Assembly: GCF_035917995.1 (NCBI RefSeq)
Contig: NZ_CP109131.1
Coordinates: forward strand, 4,650,001-4,714,000
DNA length: 64,000 bases
Source of the DNA: Streptosporangium sp. NBC_01755
GTDB lineage: Bacteria > Actinomycetota > Actinomycetes > Streptosporangiales > Streptosporangiaceae
Direction of reading: 5' to 3'
Shown here: piece after piece, positions 25,930 to 35,012 of the stretch
Layout: the number at the start of each line of letters is the position of its first letter
Numbering within the stretch: position 1 is the first letter of the stretch
Notes under the pieces: model-generated
Seen by the model: only the letters and a program-made list of their open reading frames with translations
Databases searched by the model: none
What the model was told of the DNA's origin: nothing
Position numbers and translations under genes: made by a program

Positions 25930-27126
25930 TCAGCGGACGCGGGAGCGGAGGCGGTCCAGGGCGGCTCTGCCGTCCTGGACGGCGCGGGCCACGAAGTGCA
26001 GTTCCTCGGAGCGGCGGGCGACCGACAGGGCCTGCTTGGCGGCCTCGTAGGCGTCGAGCGCGTGCCGCCAGTCGTGGTCGGCGGTTATGCCGCCGCGCCC
26101 GCTGACCTGGAACTCGTAGTCGAGCTGGTCGATCTCCTCGCCCAGCCGGGTGATGTCGTCCTCGGCACCCCGCCGCGCCACGGCGAACCGGGCGTTGCGC
26201 CGGGTACGCTGCTGGGTGCTGACACCCCAGGCCACCACGGTCAGGGCCAGGCCCACCGCGCTGAGCACGACCATGACCAGGCCCACGGACAAGCCGCCGC
26301 CTCGCGCGGGTTCGGCCTGCGAGGTGTCCGTCTTCTCGATCTCGGGGGCGTCGGAGCCGGGCACCGAGGTCGGCACCGAGATGGTGAGACCCGTGGGGGT
26401 GCCCCGGGAACCGGTGAGGTCGACGTCGTCGGCCTGGGTGAAGGACGCGCCCTGGACCAGCGCGCCGGTGAAGTCGGCGCCGTTCAGTTCGGCCTGGGTG
26501 AACTGGGCCTCGCTCACGTCGGCGTACTTGAACGTCGCGTTGCGCAGGTTCGACTGGCTCAGCCTGGCCTCGCGGAGCTTGGCCCGGGTGAAGTCGGCCT
26601 TGCGGGCCTTGAGCTGGCCGGGGGTGCTCTCGTCGAGGTCGGCGTCGATGAGCTTGGCGCCGGTGAAGTTGACCTGGGTCAGCTCGGCCCTGGTCAGCTT
26701 CGCCCCGGTCAGGTTCGCGTGCGGGAACTCCGCCTGACCGGCCTCGGCGTCGACCAGGATCGCGTTTCGCAGGTCGGCGTGGTCGGCGTGCATCTGGCCC
26801 AGGTCGGCCTCGGTGAGGTTGGCGCCCCGCAGGTCGGCGTACTTCAGCGTGGCCTGGGTGAGGTTGGCCTGCTTGAGCGAGGCGCCGCGCAGGATCGCTC
26901 CGGTGAGGTCCTTCTGGATGAGCTCCACGCCGTTCAGCTTGGCCTTGGTCAGGTCGGCGCAGCGCAGGTCGTCGGGGAGCCGGGCGCCCCTGGTGAAGTC
27001 CCTGCCGCGCAGGTTGGCACCCTGGCCGGGCTTGCACGGCCCGGCCGTGGCCTGGGCGGGGGAGATGACCGTCCCCGACAGCGCGAAGATCGCGACAACG
27101 AGAGCCAGGGGGATGGAACGACGCAA
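25930..27126 (-). CDS. Exported pentapeptide-repeat membrane protein
   Basis: This 398-residue protein has a signal peptide (to about residue 28, AQATA). About 40 pentapeptide A(D/N)LXX units follow from residue 38 to 235 (for example TKAKLNGVEL and LTEADLGQMH), then a Ser/Pro linker, one transmembrane helix near 272-298 (LVMVVLSAVGLALTVVAWGV) and a basic, helical cytoplasmic tail of about 95 residues. The right-handed beta-helix would lie outside the membrane. TTG 27126 was chosen because GGAGG precedes it by 7 nt. The function is unknown. Confidence 0.85.
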   Translation of the reverse strand: MRRSIPLALVVAIFALSGTVISPAQATAGPCKPGQGANLRGRDFTRGARLPDDLRCADLTKAKLNGVELIQKDLTGAILRGASLKQANLTQATLKYADLRGANLTEADLGQMHADHADLRNAILVDAEAGQAEFPHANLTGAKLTRAELTQVNFTGAKLIDADLDESTPGQLKARKADFTRAKLREARLSQSNLRNATFKYADVSEAQFTQAELNGADFTGALVQGASFTQADDVDLTGSRGTPTGLTISVPTSVPGSDAPEIEKTDTSQAEPARGGGLSVGLVMVVLSAVGLALTVVAWGVSTQQRTRRNARFAVARRGAEDDITRLGEEIDQLDYEFQVSGRGGITADHDWRHALDAYEAAKQALSVARRSEELHFVARAVQDGRAALDRLRSRVR

Positions 27127-27185
27127 GGGGGAGCCTCCTTCAAACCGGCCCCGATCGTGTCAGCAGATCATTGCATCACGCTAAA

Positions 27186-27313
27186 CAATCACTTGCACCT
27201 TTACTACCAGGTGCTCGCGGGCGAGCAGCATGCCGGTCTCACCACCCGGCGGCCGGACCACGATCCACCGCTTCGGGCGGCCGTCGTTCGTCAGCGACGG
27301 CGAGTCCTCGATG
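27186..27313 (-). pseudogene. Fragment of a VOC/glyoxalase-family gene
   Basis: The minus strand reads IEDSPSLTNDGRPKRWIVV and then RPPGGETGMLLAREH, a typical middle segment of VOC-superfamily proteins, with no start or complete fold. A sister fragment with the same EDSPSLTN-GRPKR core lies beside the CRISPR array at 60671-60898. Confidence 0.65.
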
Positions 27314-27668
27314 GGGCGCTCCGGGGGTCCGTCTCAGCTGAACACGCTGCTGAGAGGCGGTCAGGCGAGGGGCGGGCTTACACAGGCTTGTTGCGGGAGT
27401 ATGGCGGGGTTGTGTCCGTTGACGCACTTATTGGCCACATGTTACATATGGCATGAATCTGATTCGGCGCGCCGCCGCGCTCCTCCGCAGTGTGGTGAGC
27501 GGCTTCTCGTACCCCGGCGCTCCTCGCGGAAGTCTTCCCGGCGTGGAGGGGGGCGGGCTCCCGTGCCCCACGGGACGAACCGGACATCCCGCAGGAAGAA
27601 CCGAACAAAAAGTATTATTCGGCGATCTTTCTCCCTCTCTTCCCTGTTGCTCGTCCCGTTGCTACATT
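27314..27668. other. Gap upstream of the IclR gene
   Basis: There are 355 bases with no supported gene. Frames in this stretch have poor codon use. The last 100 bases are less GC-rich (AAAAAGTATTATTCGGCG) and probably contain the IclR-gene promoter. Confidence 0.4.
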
Positions 27669-27696
27669 CCAAAACAAGAATTTATTTCAGTTTTGG
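27669..27696 (+). promoter_or_regulatory. Candidate operator upstream of IclR gene
   Basis: CCAAAAC (27669-27675) and GTTTTGG (27690-27696) form a perfect 7-bp inverted repeat around a 14-nt A/T-rich spacer, ending just before the ribosome site GGGGAG. Its position fits autoregulation of the IclR-type gene. It differs from the TCCC boxes of the catabolic genes. Confidence 0.55.
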
Positions 27697-27705
27697 GGAG
27701 ATGTG

Positions 27706-28596
27706 ATGACCGCTCTCTCTGAGCTTGGCCAGGCCGCGTCCGCGCGGCGAGAGCTCCCGCCCTCGATGGTCGAGCGAATGACGCTGATCATCGACGCGTT
27801 CGACGGCCGTTTCACCCATCTCACCCTGGAGGACGTGGCTCGGTGCACTCACCTGCCGCGCTCGACGGCGCATCGCATCCTTGACCAGCTCGTACGACTG
27901 AACTGGCTGGAGCACTCGTCCTTCGGCTACAGCCTGGGCAAGCGGGCACTCGGAATCGGCGGAGGCGACGGCAGCCACGGCGAGATCCGAGAGGCCGCCG
28001 CGCCGCTGCTGCACGACCTGCAGATGAGAACCAGGATGGTCGTCCACCTGGCGGTCCTGGACGGCTCGGAGATCTTCTACCTGGACAAGGCCGGCGGGCG
28101 GTTCGCCCTGTCCGTGCCCTCCCGAGTCGGCGGCCGTGCCCCGGCGCACTCCACCGCGCTGGGCAAGGCGATCCTCGCCTGGCTGGAGCCCGAGCGGGTC
28201 GAGGAACTGGTCGGAGGCAAGGTCAGCCGGCTCACCAGCCGCACCATCGGCGACATCGGCACCCTGCACCAGGAGTTGAACCGCATCCGGCAGCGGCAGG
28301 GGCTGGCCTTCGAACGGGGCGAGAACGTCCCCAGCATCTCGTGTGCCGCCGCGGCGATCCGAGGCCACGAGGGCCCGGTGGCGAGCATCTCTCTCGTCGG
28401 CGACACCCGCACGCCGCTGGAGAACGTCGCCCCGCTGGTGGTCGACGCGGCACGGCAGGCCTCACTCGCCCTCTTCCCCGACCTGGACAGCCAGCGGGGG
28501 CGATCCCGTCAAGCCGCTCGGATGCCGGACCGCAACTGGTCGACGGAGACCATGAACCGATTGCTCACCATGGGCGGGAACGACGGCTGGCTGTGA
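27706..28596 (+). CDS. IclR-family transcriptional regulator
   Basis: This 296-residue regulator has a winged HTH at residues about 18-80 (TLEDVARCTHLPRSTAHRIL) and the IclR effector domain after it (SRVGGRAPAHSTALGKAILA, GLAFERGENVPSISCAAAAI). ATG 27706 follows GGGGAG. IclR proteins often activate aromatic and steroid catabolic genes from palindromes centred near -50. It is convergent with hsaB and is the best candidate for the regulator that binds the nine TCCC boxes of this island; that link is inference. Confidence 0.92.
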   Translation: MTALSELGQAASARRELPPSMVERMTLIIDAFDGRFTHLTLEDVARCTHLPRSTAHRILDQLVRLNWLEHSSFGYSLGKRALGIGGGDGSHGEIREAAAPLLHDLQMRTRMVVHLAVLDGSEIFYLDKAGGRFALSVPSRVGGRAPAHSTALGKAILAWLEPERVEELVGGKVSRLTSRTIGDIGTLHQELNRIRQRQGLAFERGENVPSISCAAAAIRGHEGPVASISLVGDTRTPLENVAPLVVDAARQASLALFPDLDSQRGRSRQAARMPDRNWSTETMNRLLTMGGNDGWL

Positions 28597-28612
28597 TTCG
28601 CGCGGCCCGGCG

Positions 28613-29218
28613 TCATTCCCGGGCCCGATTCCAGTCCCACTGATCCGCCCAGCCCCACAGACCGGGAGCGAACAGGGCCTGTTCGGTGTCCGTCTCATGG
28701 TCGATGCCGAACCGCCCGCGGAAGAACACCATGGGACGCCGCTCGACGTCCCGCTCCACCTCCAGTACCCGGCCGATCACCACATCGTGATCCCCGGCGA
28801 CGTGCACGTCGGCGACCTCGGCGTGGACGCGCAGGAGCACGTCGCGCAGCGCCGGAGTGCCCCACCGGGACAGCTCCCAGTCGAGCCCGTCGTACTTCCT
28901 GCCCTTGCTGGAGCCGAACCGGCCGCAGAGGTCGGACTGCCCTTCGCCCAGCACGTTCACGCTGAACCTCCCGGACCTCCTGATCCTCGGCCAGGTGCGG
29001 CTGTTGTGGTCGGCGCAGAAAAGGATCAGCGGCGGTTCGAGGGACACCGACGCGAACGCCTGGCACGCGAATCCCACCGGCTCTCCGCCGTCGATGCCGG
29101 TGATGATCGTCACGCCGCTCGCGAACATGCCCATCGCCTGCCGCATTTCCGCGGGATCGGGTGGTGTCACCCCGGTGAAGTCCGGAGCTAGTGAGGGCTC
29201 GGAGGTCTCGGCTGTCAT
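28613..29218 (-). CDS. hsaB: Flavin reductase, HsaB type
   Basis: This 201-residue flavin reductase domain protein supplies reduced flavin to a two-component monooxygenase such as HsaA. Motifs: MRQAMGMFASGVTIIT, GFACQAFASVSLEPPLILFCAD, FSVNVLGEGQ, and a C-terminal FRGRFG. ATG 29218 follows GAGG; GTG 29227 is an alternative start. The partner is likely one of the two HsaA-like proteins in the cluster. A TCCC box with a TAACTT hexamer lies upstream. Confidence 0.88.
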   Translation of the reverse strand: MTAETSEPSLAPDFTGVTPPDPAEMRQAMGMFASGVTIITGIDGGEPVGFACQAFASVSLEPPLILFCADHNSRTWPRIRRSGRFSVNVLGEGQSDLCGRFGSSKGRKYDGLDWELSRWGTPALRDVLLRVHAEVADVHVAGDHDVVIGRVLEVERDVERRPMVFFRGRFGIDHETDTEQALFAPGLWGWADQWDWNRARE

Positions 29219-29309
29219 GCGGTTCACCTCGGGTGACGTCGGGCGCCGCCCCGTCGGCGGCCTCGGGCAACGAAGTTACGGACCTCCGGTGGGCTTCACC
29301 AGGGCTGGA

Positions 29310-29324
29310 TCCCGCTGAGCGGAA
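29310..29324 (-). promoter_or_regulatory. TCCC box A (hsaB promoter)
   Basis: TCCCGCTGAGCGGAA matches the palindrome TCCCGCTnAGCGGGA at 14 of 15. In the hsaB direction TAACTT begins 46 nt from the first base of the box (29278), giving a leader of about 50 nt. Confidence 0.68.
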
Positions 29325-29379
29325 GGGGCTCGGGGCGCGACCCGGTGTCCCGGCCGATCCCGGGCGGAGGTGGGCCGGG

Positions 29380-29394
29380 TCTCACTCATCGGGA
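29380..29394 (+). promoter_or_regulatory. TCCC box B (hsaD operon promoter)
   Basis: TCTCACTCATCGGGA matches the palindrome at 12 of 15. TACCTT begins 45 nt from its first base (29425), and the hsaD ATG follows about 32 nt after the expected start point. Confidence 0.6.
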
Positions 29395-29468
29395 GAGGCG
29401 ACCCGCTCGCCGGCCCTCGCGGGCTACCTTCCCCGAAGCCGATACTCCGCGATGAACAGGACGGATGA

Positions 29469-30338
29469 ATGCTTACCGAGCTGACCTATGAGTCGACGGC
29501 GCGGGAACTTGCGACCGACCAGGGTGTACTGCGCTACCACGAAGCCGGCGAGGGCCCGCCGCTGCTGCTCCTGCACGGCTCGGGGCCCGGAGTCACCGGC
29601 TGGCGGAACTTCCGAGGCAACCTCGCGGTCCTGGCGGAGCACTTCCGCTGCCTGATCCTGGAGTTCCCCGGTTTCGGGGTGAGCGATTCCACCGGCGAGC
29701 ATCCCATGGTGGGGGCGCAGACCGCGGTGATCCGCTTCCTTGACGGGCTCGGGCTCCATCAGGCCGACGTGATCGGCAACTCCATGGGCGGAGCCATCGG
29801 TGCCCAGGTGGCGATGGCCCATCCCGACCGGGTGCGCCGGTTGGTCACCATCGGCGGCATCGGCAGGAACCTGTTCAGCCCGGGCCCCGGTGAGGGCATC
29901 AAGCTGCTCATGGATTTCACCGAGGAGCCCACCCGGGAGCGGCTCGTTCAGTGGCTGGACTCCATGGTCTACGACCGGTCCCTGGTCACCGAGGAACTGA
30001 TCGAGGAGCGCTGGGCGCTGGCCACCGAACCGGCCACCCTGGCCGGCGCCCGCCAGATGTACGGCAAGGCGGCGTTCGCCGCCCGTGCCGCGGCCGCGGC
30101 GGCCTCGGACGCCCCGCCGTACTGGGCGATGCTGCACAAGGTCAAGGCCAAGACACTGATCACCTGGGGCCGCGACGACCGGGTCAGCCCGCTTGACATG
30201 GCGATCCTGCCGATGCGGTCCATCCCCGACGTCGAGGTGCACATCTTCCCCGACTGCGGTCACTGGGTGATGATCGAGCAGAAAGCCGCCTGGGAGAGCG
30301 CCGTGCTGGCCTTCCTGACCAGGAAGGACGAGCGGTGA
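29469..30338 (+). CDS. hsaD: C-C bond hydrolase of the meta-cleavage pathway, HsaD-like
   Basis: This 289-residue alpha/beta hydrolase is of the meta-cleavage-product class. LLLHGSGPGVTGWRNFRGN holds the oxyanion hole, GNSMGG the nucleophile Ser105, GRDDRVSP the Asp and CGHWVMIE the His (about 265). HsaD cleaves the ring-opened 4,9-DSHA to HHD and DOHNAA in steroid catabolism; here the assignment rests on fold plus neighbours. It is the first gene of hsaD-kstD-kshB-hsaA and its stop overlaps the kstD start (GTGA). Confidence 0.82.
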   Translation: MLTELTYESTARELATDQGVLRYHEAGEGPPLLLLHGSGPGVTGWRNFRGNLAVLAEHFRCLILEFPGFGVSDSTGEHPMVGAQTAVIRFLDGLGLHQADVIGNSMGGAIGAQVAMAHPDRVRRLVTIGGIGRNLFSPGPGEGIKLLMDFTEEPTRERLVQWLDSMVYDRSLVTEELIEERWALATEPATLAGARQMYGKAAFAARAAAAAASDAPPYWAMLHKVKAKTLITWGRDDRVSPLDMAILPMRSIPDVEVHIFPDCGHWVMIEQKAAWESAVLAFLTRKDER

Positions 30339-32023
30339 GTGGGTGGGACCACGAGTTCGACCTGGTCATCGTGGGCAGCGGCGGCGGCGGCATGACGGCG
30401 GCGCTGACCGCGCACGACAGCGGCCTGTCCGCGGTGGTGGTCGAGAAGGGTGCGGCGTTCGGCGGCAGCACCGGGATTTCCGGTGGCGGCATCTGGATCC
30501 CCAACAATCCCACCCTGCGGGCCGAGGGGCACGACGACAGCCGCGAGTCCATCCGCCGCTACCTCGATCTGCTGACCGAGCGCCGGGTCCCCGCGGCCAG
30601 GCTCGACGCGTTCGTGGACAACGGTCCGGCCGCGATGGAACTGCTCGGCAGGAGCAAGTGGATCCGGTTCTTCTGGACCAGGGGTTACGCCGACTACCAC
30701 CCCGAGTTCGAAGGCGGCAGGCCGCTGGGCCGGTCGATCGAGCCGATCCCGTTCGACACCCGCGCGCTCGGCGAGGACGAGAAGTACCAGCGTCCCAACG
30801 GCATGAAGGGCCCGCTGGGGCTCTGGGTCACCAGCAAGGACTACCACGACCTGGCCATGGTCAAGCGCACCTGGAGCGGCCGCCGGGCGTCGATCGTCGC
30901 CGCCTGGCGGGTCTGGTCGAACCTGTTCCGCCGCCGCCACATGTCCACCGGCGGGCGCGCGCTCGTCGCCCGGCTGCGGATGGCGCTGAAGGACGCGCGG
31001 ATCCCGCTGTGGCTGCGGACGCCGATGACCGAACTCGTCACCGACGAAAGCGGCGCCGTCACCGGCGTCGTCGTTCGGCGCGACGGGAAGACCGTCCGGA
31101 TCCGCGGCAGGCGCGGGGTGCTGCTGGCGACCGGTGGTTTCGACCACAACCAGGAAATGCGCGACAAGTACCTGCCCGCCGGCGGCCGAACCGACTTCGG
31201 CATGGGGGCCACGGAGAACACCGGCGACGGCATCCTGGCGGGCGAGCGGCTCGGCGCGGCCCTCGACCTGATGGACGACGCCTGGTGGATGCCGGCCGTA
31301 CGGCACCCGGCGGGGGCGACCATCCCGCTGGTGTCCGAGCGGTGCATCCCGCCGTCGGTCATCGTGTCGCAGCAGGGGCGGCGGTTCACCAACGAGTCCG
31401 CCCCATACGTCAACTTCGTGCACGACCAGTTGGCCGGCGGGCACGTGCCCGTGTGGTTCGTGATGGACGCCAAGGCCCGGACGCGGTACCCGTTCGCGCA
31501 GATCCTTCCCGGGATGCCGATACCGGAGGCGTTCTACGAGCGGGGTGTGGCGTTCCGCGCCGACACGCTCGCCGAGCTGGCGGTAAAGGTCGGCATGCCC
31601 GCCGGCGCGCTGGCCGAGACCGTCGAGCGTTTCAACCGGTTCGCCAGGGCCGGCAAGGACGAGGACTTCGGCCGGGGCGACAGCGCCTACGACCGCTACT
31701 ACGGCGATCCCACGCTGAGGAATCCGAACCTCGACGTGATCGACAAGGCGCCGTACTATGCCTTTCGTGTCGAGGCCGGCGACCTCGGCACCAAGGGCGG
31801 GCTGGTCTGCGACGAGCACAGCCGGGTGCTGCGATCCGACGGCTCGGTGATCGAAGGGCTGTACGCCACCGGGAACACCTCCGCATCGGTCATGGGCAAC
31901 GAGTACGCGGGTCCCGGCGCTACGATCGGCCCCTCGATCGTCTTCGGGTACATCGCCGCCCGGCACGCGGCGGGTCGATCCCACCAGACCGTTTCCGCGA
32001 TCAGGGAGGAGTGGGGAGCATGA
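30335..32023 (+). CDS. kstD: KstD-like 3-ketosteroid delta-1-dehydrogenase
   Basis: This 562-residue FAD protein of the fumarate reductase/KstD family starts at GTG 30335. The N-terminal FAD motif is DLVIVGSGGGGMTAALTA, with GGSTGISGGGIWIPNN after it. The C-terminal GNEYAGPGATIGPSIVFGY contains the Tyr-x-Gly-Pro-Gly motif that holds the catalytic Tyr and Gly in known KstDs. The enzyme would introduce the 1,2 double bond into a 3-ketosteroid A ring. It is flanked by coupled hsaD and kshB genes. A second KstD-like gene lies at 35009-36553. Confidence 0.86.
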   Translation: MSGWDHEFDLVIVGSGGGGMTAALTAHDSGLSAVVVEKGAAFGGSTGISGGGIWIPNNPTLRAEGHDDSRESIRRYLDLLTERRVPAARLDAFVDNGPAAMELLGRSKWIRFFWTRGYADYHPEFEGGRPLGRSIEPIPFDTRALGEDEKYQRPNGMKGPLGLWVTSKDYHDLAMVKRTWSGRRASIVAAWRVWSNLFRRRHMSTGGRALVARLRMALKDARIPLWLRTPMTELVTDESGAVTGVVVRRDGKTVRIRGRRGVLLATGGFDHNQEMRDKYLPAGGRTDFGMGATENTGDGILAGERLGAALDLMDDAWWMPAVRHPAGATIPLVSERCIPPSVIVSQQGRRFTNESAPYVNFVHDQLAGGHVPVWFVMDAKARTRYPFAQILPGMPIPEAFYERGVAFRADTLAELAVKVGMPAGALAETVERFNRFARAGKDEDFGRGDSAYDRYYGDPTLRNPNLDVIDKAPYYAFRVEAGDLGTKGGLVCDEHSRVLRSDGSVIEGLYATGNTSASVMGNEYAGPGATIGPSIVFGYIAARHAAGRSHQTVSAIREEWGA

Positions 32024-33054
32024 CCCAGCCGGGACCACTGAAGGCGCGGGTCGTCGAGGTCATCCGGGAGACCTCCGACGCGCACTCGCTGGTGCTGGAG
32101 CCCGCCGACGGAGACCACACCCGGTTCGGCTACCGGCCAGGCCAGTTCCTCACCATCCGGGTGCCCACCACCCGCCCCGAGGGTGCGGCGCGCTGCTACT
32201 CCCTGAGCAGCTCACCGGTGTGCGACGAGAAGCTCAAGGTGACGGTGAAGCGCACCCGGGGCGGCTACGGGTCGAACTGGATCTGCGATGACGTCATCGA
32301 GGGGGACGTGCTGGAGGTGCTGCGGCCGGCGGGCACGTTCGTCCCCGTCTCGCTCGACGAGGACCTGCTGCTGCTCGCCGGCGGCAGCGGCATCACACCG
32401 GTCATGTCGATCCTCAAATCGTGCCTGCGCGGGGGCACCGGCGCCGTCTCCCTCCTGTACGCCAACCGCGACGAGAACTCGGTGATCTTCCGTGACGAAC
32501 TGGTGGCGCTGACCGCCGAGTACGGCGAGAGGCTGACCGTCGTCCACTGGCTGGAGTCGGTGCAGGGCCTGCCCAGCGCGAGCAGCCTGGCCGCGCTGAC
32601 CCGGCCGTACACCGACCGGGAGGCGTTCATCTGCGGCCCGGGCCCGTTCATGGACCTCGCCGTGAAGGTCCTCGCCGACCTGGGTGTCCCGAGGCGGCGG
32701 GTCAACGTCGAACGTTTCGAGTCGCTGGCCACCGACCCCTTCGCCGGGCCCGGTGTCGCGGTCGACTCCTCGGGCCCCGGCAGCACGCTCGAGATCGAGC
32801 TGGACGGTGAGAAGAGGACGTTGACCTGGCCGAAGGGCAACAAGCTCCTCGACGTGCTACTGGCGGCCGGCATGGAGGCGCCGTACTCGTGCCGTGAGGG
32901 GTCCTGCAGCGCCTGCGCCTGCGTGCTGCTGGAGGGCGAGGTCGCGCTGGAGCGCAACACGGTCCTCGACGCGCAGGACCTCGCCGACGGGCTGATCCTT
33001 TCCTGCCAGGCGACCCCGCTCAGCGAGCACCTCAGGATCACCTACGACGAGTGA
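32020..33054 (+). CDS. kshB: KshB-like ferredoxin-NADH reductase
   Basis: This 344-residue protein has three modules: an FAD domain (RCYSLSSSP), an NAD domain (GGSGITPVMS, FICGPGPFMD) and a C-terminal plant-type [2Fe-2S] domain (Cys291, Cys296, Cys299 in SCREGSCSACAC, last Cys in LSCQA near 329). This order is that of KshB, the reductase of 3-ketosteroid 9-alpha-hydroxylase; the oxygenase KshA lies at 40766. Phenylacetate-oxygenase reductases share the layout. ATG 32020 overlaps the kstD stop as ATGA. Confidence 0.87.
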   Translation: MTQPGPLKARVVEVIRETSDAHSLVLEPADGDHTRFGYRPGQFLTIRVPTTRPEGAARCYSLSSSPVCDEKLKVTVKRTRGGYGSNWICDDVIEGDVLEVLRPAGTFVPVSLDEDLLLLAGGSGITPVMSILKSCLRGGTGAVSLLYANRDENSVIFRDELVALTAEYGERLTVVHWLESVQGLPSASSLAALTRPYTDREAFICGPGPFMDLAVKVLADLGVPRRRVNVERFESLATDPFAGPGVAVDSSGPGSTLEIELDGEKRTLTWPKGNKLLDVLLAAGMEAPYSCREGSCSACACVLLEGEVALERNTVLDAQDLADGLILSCQATPLSEHLRITYDE

Positions 33055-33221
33055 ACCTCGTCCGGGCCCGGAACCCTTTCGCCGAGGGGGAGACGGGCAC
33101 CGCTGGGAGAGCCGTCACGGAAACCCCGCAGCACCGTTGACCATCCCCATCTCTCAACCGCCCGCACTGCCCGAGCACGATGCGGGACACGAACTCGGGA
33201 GGACCGAATGCTGGAGGTAAG

Positions 33222-34457
33222 GTGAAAATCGGTACGGCGCACCGGCGTGAACGGCACGGGCCGGGCGAACGCGACTCTCCTATGTCTCCCCCGGGCGACG
33301 AGGTCCTGGACGCGGTCCGCGCACTGCTGCCGACGATCGGGGAGCGGGCAGGCGCAGCCGACGTGAATCGGCGGGTGCCCGAGGAGACGATACGGGAGCT
33401 CATCCGGACGGGGGTCTTCCGGATGCTGCAGCCCAGGAGGTACGGCGGCGCCGAGAGCGACCCCGTGAAGTTCTTCGAGGTCGTCCGGGAGATCTCCGCG
33501 GTCTGCGGATCCACAGGCTGGCTGGTTTCCGTGCTCGGCGTCCACCCGTGGCAGCTCGCCCTGTTCGACGAGGCAGCGCAGGACGAGGTCTGGGGGGAGG
33601 ACCCGGACGCGCTCGTGTCCTCGTCGTACGCTCCCGTGGGGCGGCTCACTCCGGTCGAGGGCGGATACGAGCTCTCCGGTCGGTGGCGCTTCTCCTCCGG
33701 TTGCGACCACGCGTCGTGGGCACTGGTCGGGGGCCTGGTGGTGGGGAAGCAGGGCAGGCCGGTGGACTTCATGACCCTCCTCGTCCCCCGTACCGACTAC
33801 GTGACCGAGGATGTCTGGGACGTCATCGGACTGCGCGGCACGGCCAGCAACGACATCATCGTGAAGCGGGTGTTCGTGCCCGAGCACCGCGCCATGCGCA
33901 ACTACGAGCAGGCACAACTGCGCGGTCCCGGCCAGAAGGTGAATACCGGCCCGCTCTACCGGATGCCGTTCGCGACCGTCTTCACCAACGCGATCACCGC
34001 TCCCGTCGTCGGCATGGCGGCCGGTTGCTACCGGGCCTACGTCACCGCGATGCGCGACCGGGTACGGCTGAGCCTGGGCGGCGGCCGGTTCGCCGAGGAC
34101 CAGTTCGCCCAGGTCGCGGTGGCCCGGGCCGCTTCGGAGATCGACGCGGCGGTGCTGCAGACGGACCACAACGTGCGCCGGGTGTACGAGTACGCCGTCC
34201 GGGGCGAACGAATTCCGATGGAGTTGCGGCTGCGCGTCCGCAGGGACCAGGTCCGTGCCACCGAGCGGGCGGTGGAGGCGATCGACAGTCTCTTCAAGAC
34301 CGCCGGAGGGAACTCGCTCGGCCGAGGCAACCCCATCGAGCGGGCCTGGCGGGACGCGCACGCGGGCAGCGTGCACGTCGCCAACGACGCCGAGCGCGCC
34401 CTGGGGATGTACGGCAAGGGCGAGTTCGGCCTGACCGTCGAGGACAACCTGGTCTGA
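33222..34457 (+). CDS. hsaA: HsaA-like flavin-dependent monooxygenase, copy 1
   Basis: This 411-residue protein of the acyl-CoA dehydrogenase fold belongs to the group of two-component hydroxylases (HsaA: 3-HSA to 3,4-DHSA). Features: EETIRELIRTGVFRMLQPRR, VCGSTGWLVSVLGVHPWQLA, GRWRFSSGCDHASW and WDVIGLRGTASNDI. GTG 33222 has GGAGG just upstream; ATG 33282 would match the shorter N-terminus of relatives. It follows kshB by 167 bases with no obvious promoter, so it is probably read from the hsaD promoter. It is about half identical by eye to the copy at 43539. Confidence 0.82.
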   Translation: MKIGTAHRRERHGPGERDSPMSPPGDEVLDAVRALLPTIGERAGAADVNRRVPEETIRELIRTGVFRMLQPRRYGGAESDPVKFFEVVREISAVCGSTGWLVSVLGVHPWQLALFDEAAQDEVWGEDPDALVSSSYAPVGRLTPVEGGYELSGRWRFSSGCDHASWALVGGLVVGKQGRPVDFMTLLVPRTDYVTEDVWDVIGLRGTASNDIIVKRVFVPEHRAMRNYEQAQLRGPGQKVNTGPLYRMPFATVFTNAITAPVVGMAAGCYRAYVTAMRDRVRLSLGGGRFAEDQFAQVAVARAASEIDAAVLQTDHNVRRVYEYAVRGERIPMELRLRVRRDQVRATERAVEAIDSLFKTAGGNSLGRGNPIERAWRDAHAGSVHVANDAERALGMYGKGEFGLTVEDNLV

Positions 34458-34524
34458 TGCCACCCGGTCCCGCCGGGCATCCCGGCGGGCATCCCGGTGG
34501 GACCAGGACGGGCGGGTGGAACGG

Positions 34525-34559
34525 CCACAGGCCCGGCGCGCGATGCGCCGGGCCTGTGG
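34525..34559. terminator. Strong hairpin between convergent genes
   Basis: Arms 34525-34539 and 34545-34559 are perfectly complementary over 15 bp with loop GCGAT. It lies between the convergent hsaA-like and isomerase-like genes, so it can serve both directions. A second inverted repeat (CCCGCCGGG/CCCGGCGGG) lies just before it near 34468. Confidence 0.85.
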
Positions 34560-34640
34560 CATGAACGGTTTCGGCCTATGCGGCCGGGCGGTCCGCCCTG
34601 CGGCGGAGGACGACGGCCCGGCCGGCCGCGCACCGAGGGT

Positions 34641-35012
34641 TCACTGTGCCTCCCGCATGTCGTCGCCGCTCCAGAACGCCCGCATGCTGGTGATCCGCTG
34701 CTCTTCGTCGAAGGTCATCACGTCGATCGGCTCGATCTCGAACGCCCGGTCACCCCGCTCGCTCCGTACCCGGAAGTGGAAGGCGGCGCTGTCGCCGGCG
34801 ACGCGGACGGTCAGCAACTCCGTGCTCCGGCGCGCGCCTTCGAGCGCCGAGTAGAACTCGCGGATCGCGGCGCGGCCCCGGCGCGGCTCGCTGCCCACCG
34901 GGTCCTCCAGCGTCCCGTCCTCCGCGTAGCAGGCCGCCAAGTCGTCCGCGGTCCCGTTCGCCACCGCGTCCAGGTAACGGACGACGGCATCGTTGATCTT
35001 CTCGGCGCTCAT
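34641..35012 (-). CDS. SnoaL/ketosteroid-isomerase-like protein
   Basis: This 123-residue protein has the NTF2-like cone fold: INDAVVRYLDAVANGTADDLAACYAEDGTLEDPVG, then FYSALEG, FHFRVRSERGDRAFEIEPIDVMTFDEEQRI and MRAFWS. The pattern matches steroid delta-5-isomerase-like proteins, with Tyr/Asp-type positions kept. It would move the double bond of a 3-keto-5-ene steroid before KstD acts. Its ATG overlaps the stop of the kstD-like gene by 4 nt, so the two are coupled. Confidence 0.8.
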   Translation of the reverse strand: MSAEKINDAVVRYLDAVANGTADDLAACYAEDGTLEDPVGSEPRRGRAAIREFYSALEGARRSTELLTVRVAGDSAAFHFRVRSERGDRAFEIEPIDVMTFDEEQRITSMRAFWSGDDMREAQ

